Below are positions 63,559 to 64,000 of a DNA stretch of 64,000 nt, in pieces. The position numbers and the translations under genes were made by a program. Location of the stretch: the NCBI GenBank assembly GCA_965232105.1, contig OZ246956.1:1798001-1862000 (forward strand). The letters are read 5' to 3'. Origin of the DNA: Multivorans sp965232105 (lineage in GTDB: Bacteria; Acidobacteriota; Thermoanaerobaculia; Multivoradales; Multivoraceae). The notes below the pieces were generated by a model, which was not told the DNA's origin, made no database searches, and was given only the letters and a program-made list of their open reading frames with translations. Within the stretch, counting starts at the first letter, position 1. Each line of letters begins with the position of its first letter.

Positions 63559-64000
63559 TCAGCCGCCGGCGAGGACGGCGAAGTCGAGGCCGCGAGGATT
63601 GACGGCCGCCCAGGCAGCGCGGTGGTGCTCGACGTACAGGCGGAGCACTCTGTTCGTGAACTTCCGGGTCTCCCGGAAGGGCGGCATCCCCTGGAAGCGG
63701 CTGACCTTTCCGGGCCCCGCGTTGTAGGCCGCGAGCGCCAGCACCAGGTCGCCGTCGAAACGGCGCAGCAGGGAGGCCAGGTAGCTCGCCCCGGCATCCA
63801 GGTTCTCACTGGGGTCGTACACGTTGGCGACGCCGTACTGCTCGGCGGTCGCCGGCATCATCTGCATGAGGCCGAGCGCGCCCTCCGGTGAAACGGCCAG
63901 CGTGTCGAAGGAGGACTCGGTCTGGGCGACTGCCGCAACGAGGAGCGGGTCGATCTCGTGACGCTCCGCGACGGTAACGATCTGGGCGCCGAAGGGAATG
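63559..64000 (-). CDS. Lytic transglycosylase, 5' end missing
   Basis: Soluble or exported lytic murein transglycosylase of the SLT (GH23) family. The frame is open to the right edge; the start is outside. The catalytic Glu is in VAQTESSFDTLAVSPEGALG (about 63905-63925), then GLMQMMPATAEQYGV, LDAGASYLASLLRRF, ALAAYNAGPGKVSRF. C-terminal end complete. It cleaves peptidoglycan glycan strands. Confidence 0.93.
   Translation of the reverse strand, partial: IPFGAQIVTVAERHEIDPLLVAAVAQTESSFDTLAVSPEGALGLMQMMPATAEQYGVANVYDPSENLDAGASYLASLLRRFDGDLVLALAAYNAGPGKVSRFQGMPPFRETRKFTNRVLRLYVEHHRAAWAAVNPRGLDFAVLAGG

Overview
The window is GC-rich DNA with short gaps, many overlapping genes and frequent GTG/TTG starts. 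Several genes fit Acidobacteriota, possibly a Thermoanaerobaculia-like lineage: a VWFA-related secreted protein of the acidobacterial type, a small N-terminal domain common in acidobacterial exported proteins, and M20 peptidases. The assignment is an inference from gene content; no rRNA or tRNA gene is visible.

The most notable system is a complete diversity-generating retroelement (DGR) at about 1.78-4.56 kb. It has an exported formylglycine-generating-enzyme-like (C-type-lectin fold) target gene, an Avd accessory protein, a DGR-type reverse transcriptase, and a template repeat (TR, 4431-4556) matching the last ~125 bases of the target gene (VR, 2700-2825). Seventeen of the 18 TR/VR differences fall on TR adenines; the one exception lies at the 3' edge, where the homing-initiation site is expected. 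A perfect 10-bp hairpin follows the VR. An MT-A70 methyltransferase and a Fic protein lie just downstream.

Region by region: 0-1.5 kb, M1 aminopeptidase (cut by the left edge); 1.8-6.8 kb, DGR, MT-A70, Fic, DUF2277; 6.7-13 kb, adenosine deaminase, Gfo/Idh oxidoreductase, metallo-hydrolase, TlpA-like thioredoxin, NudC, MoaA; 13.0-14.9 kb, two inverted copies of a MITE-like element around a DUF1640/nuclease gene pair; 14.9-28 kb, mevalonate-pathway genes (fni, HMG-CoA reductase, mevalonate kinase, a decarboxylase, isopentenyl phosphate kinase) interleaved with two exported-protein modules that share an upstream element, and an unusual PP-loop ATPase-AraC fusion; 28-36 kb, DtxR/MntR-type regulator, acyl-CoA carboxylase alpha (frameshifted), solute-binding protein, membrane sensor, MFS carrier, UbiA-type prenyltransferase with a triplicated 5' end, flippase-like protein; 36.6-39.5 kb, two M20 peptidases; 39.6-43.7 kb, prepilin peptidase and pseudopilin/PilY-like genes; 43.7-54.6 kb, selA, TPR protein, TldD/TldE-like pair, acyl-CoA carboxylase beta, purE-rpiB, folC, yebC, ruvC; 54.8-59.5 kb, ExbB-ExbD-ExbD-TonB-TPR-TonB energy-transduction cluster; 59.5-64 kb, gatB, pgeF, sugar kinase-like phosphotransferase, tatA and a lytic transglycosylase cut by the right edge.

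A palindromic intergenic repeat of ~100-110 bp occurs three times (28.65, 51.77, 63.45 kb), each time between the 3' ends of two convergent genes. The isoprenoid genes make a coherent set without a recognisable phosphomevalonate kinase, which together with the isopentenyl phosphate kinase suggests the alternative (decarboxylate-then-phosphorylate) mevalonate route.
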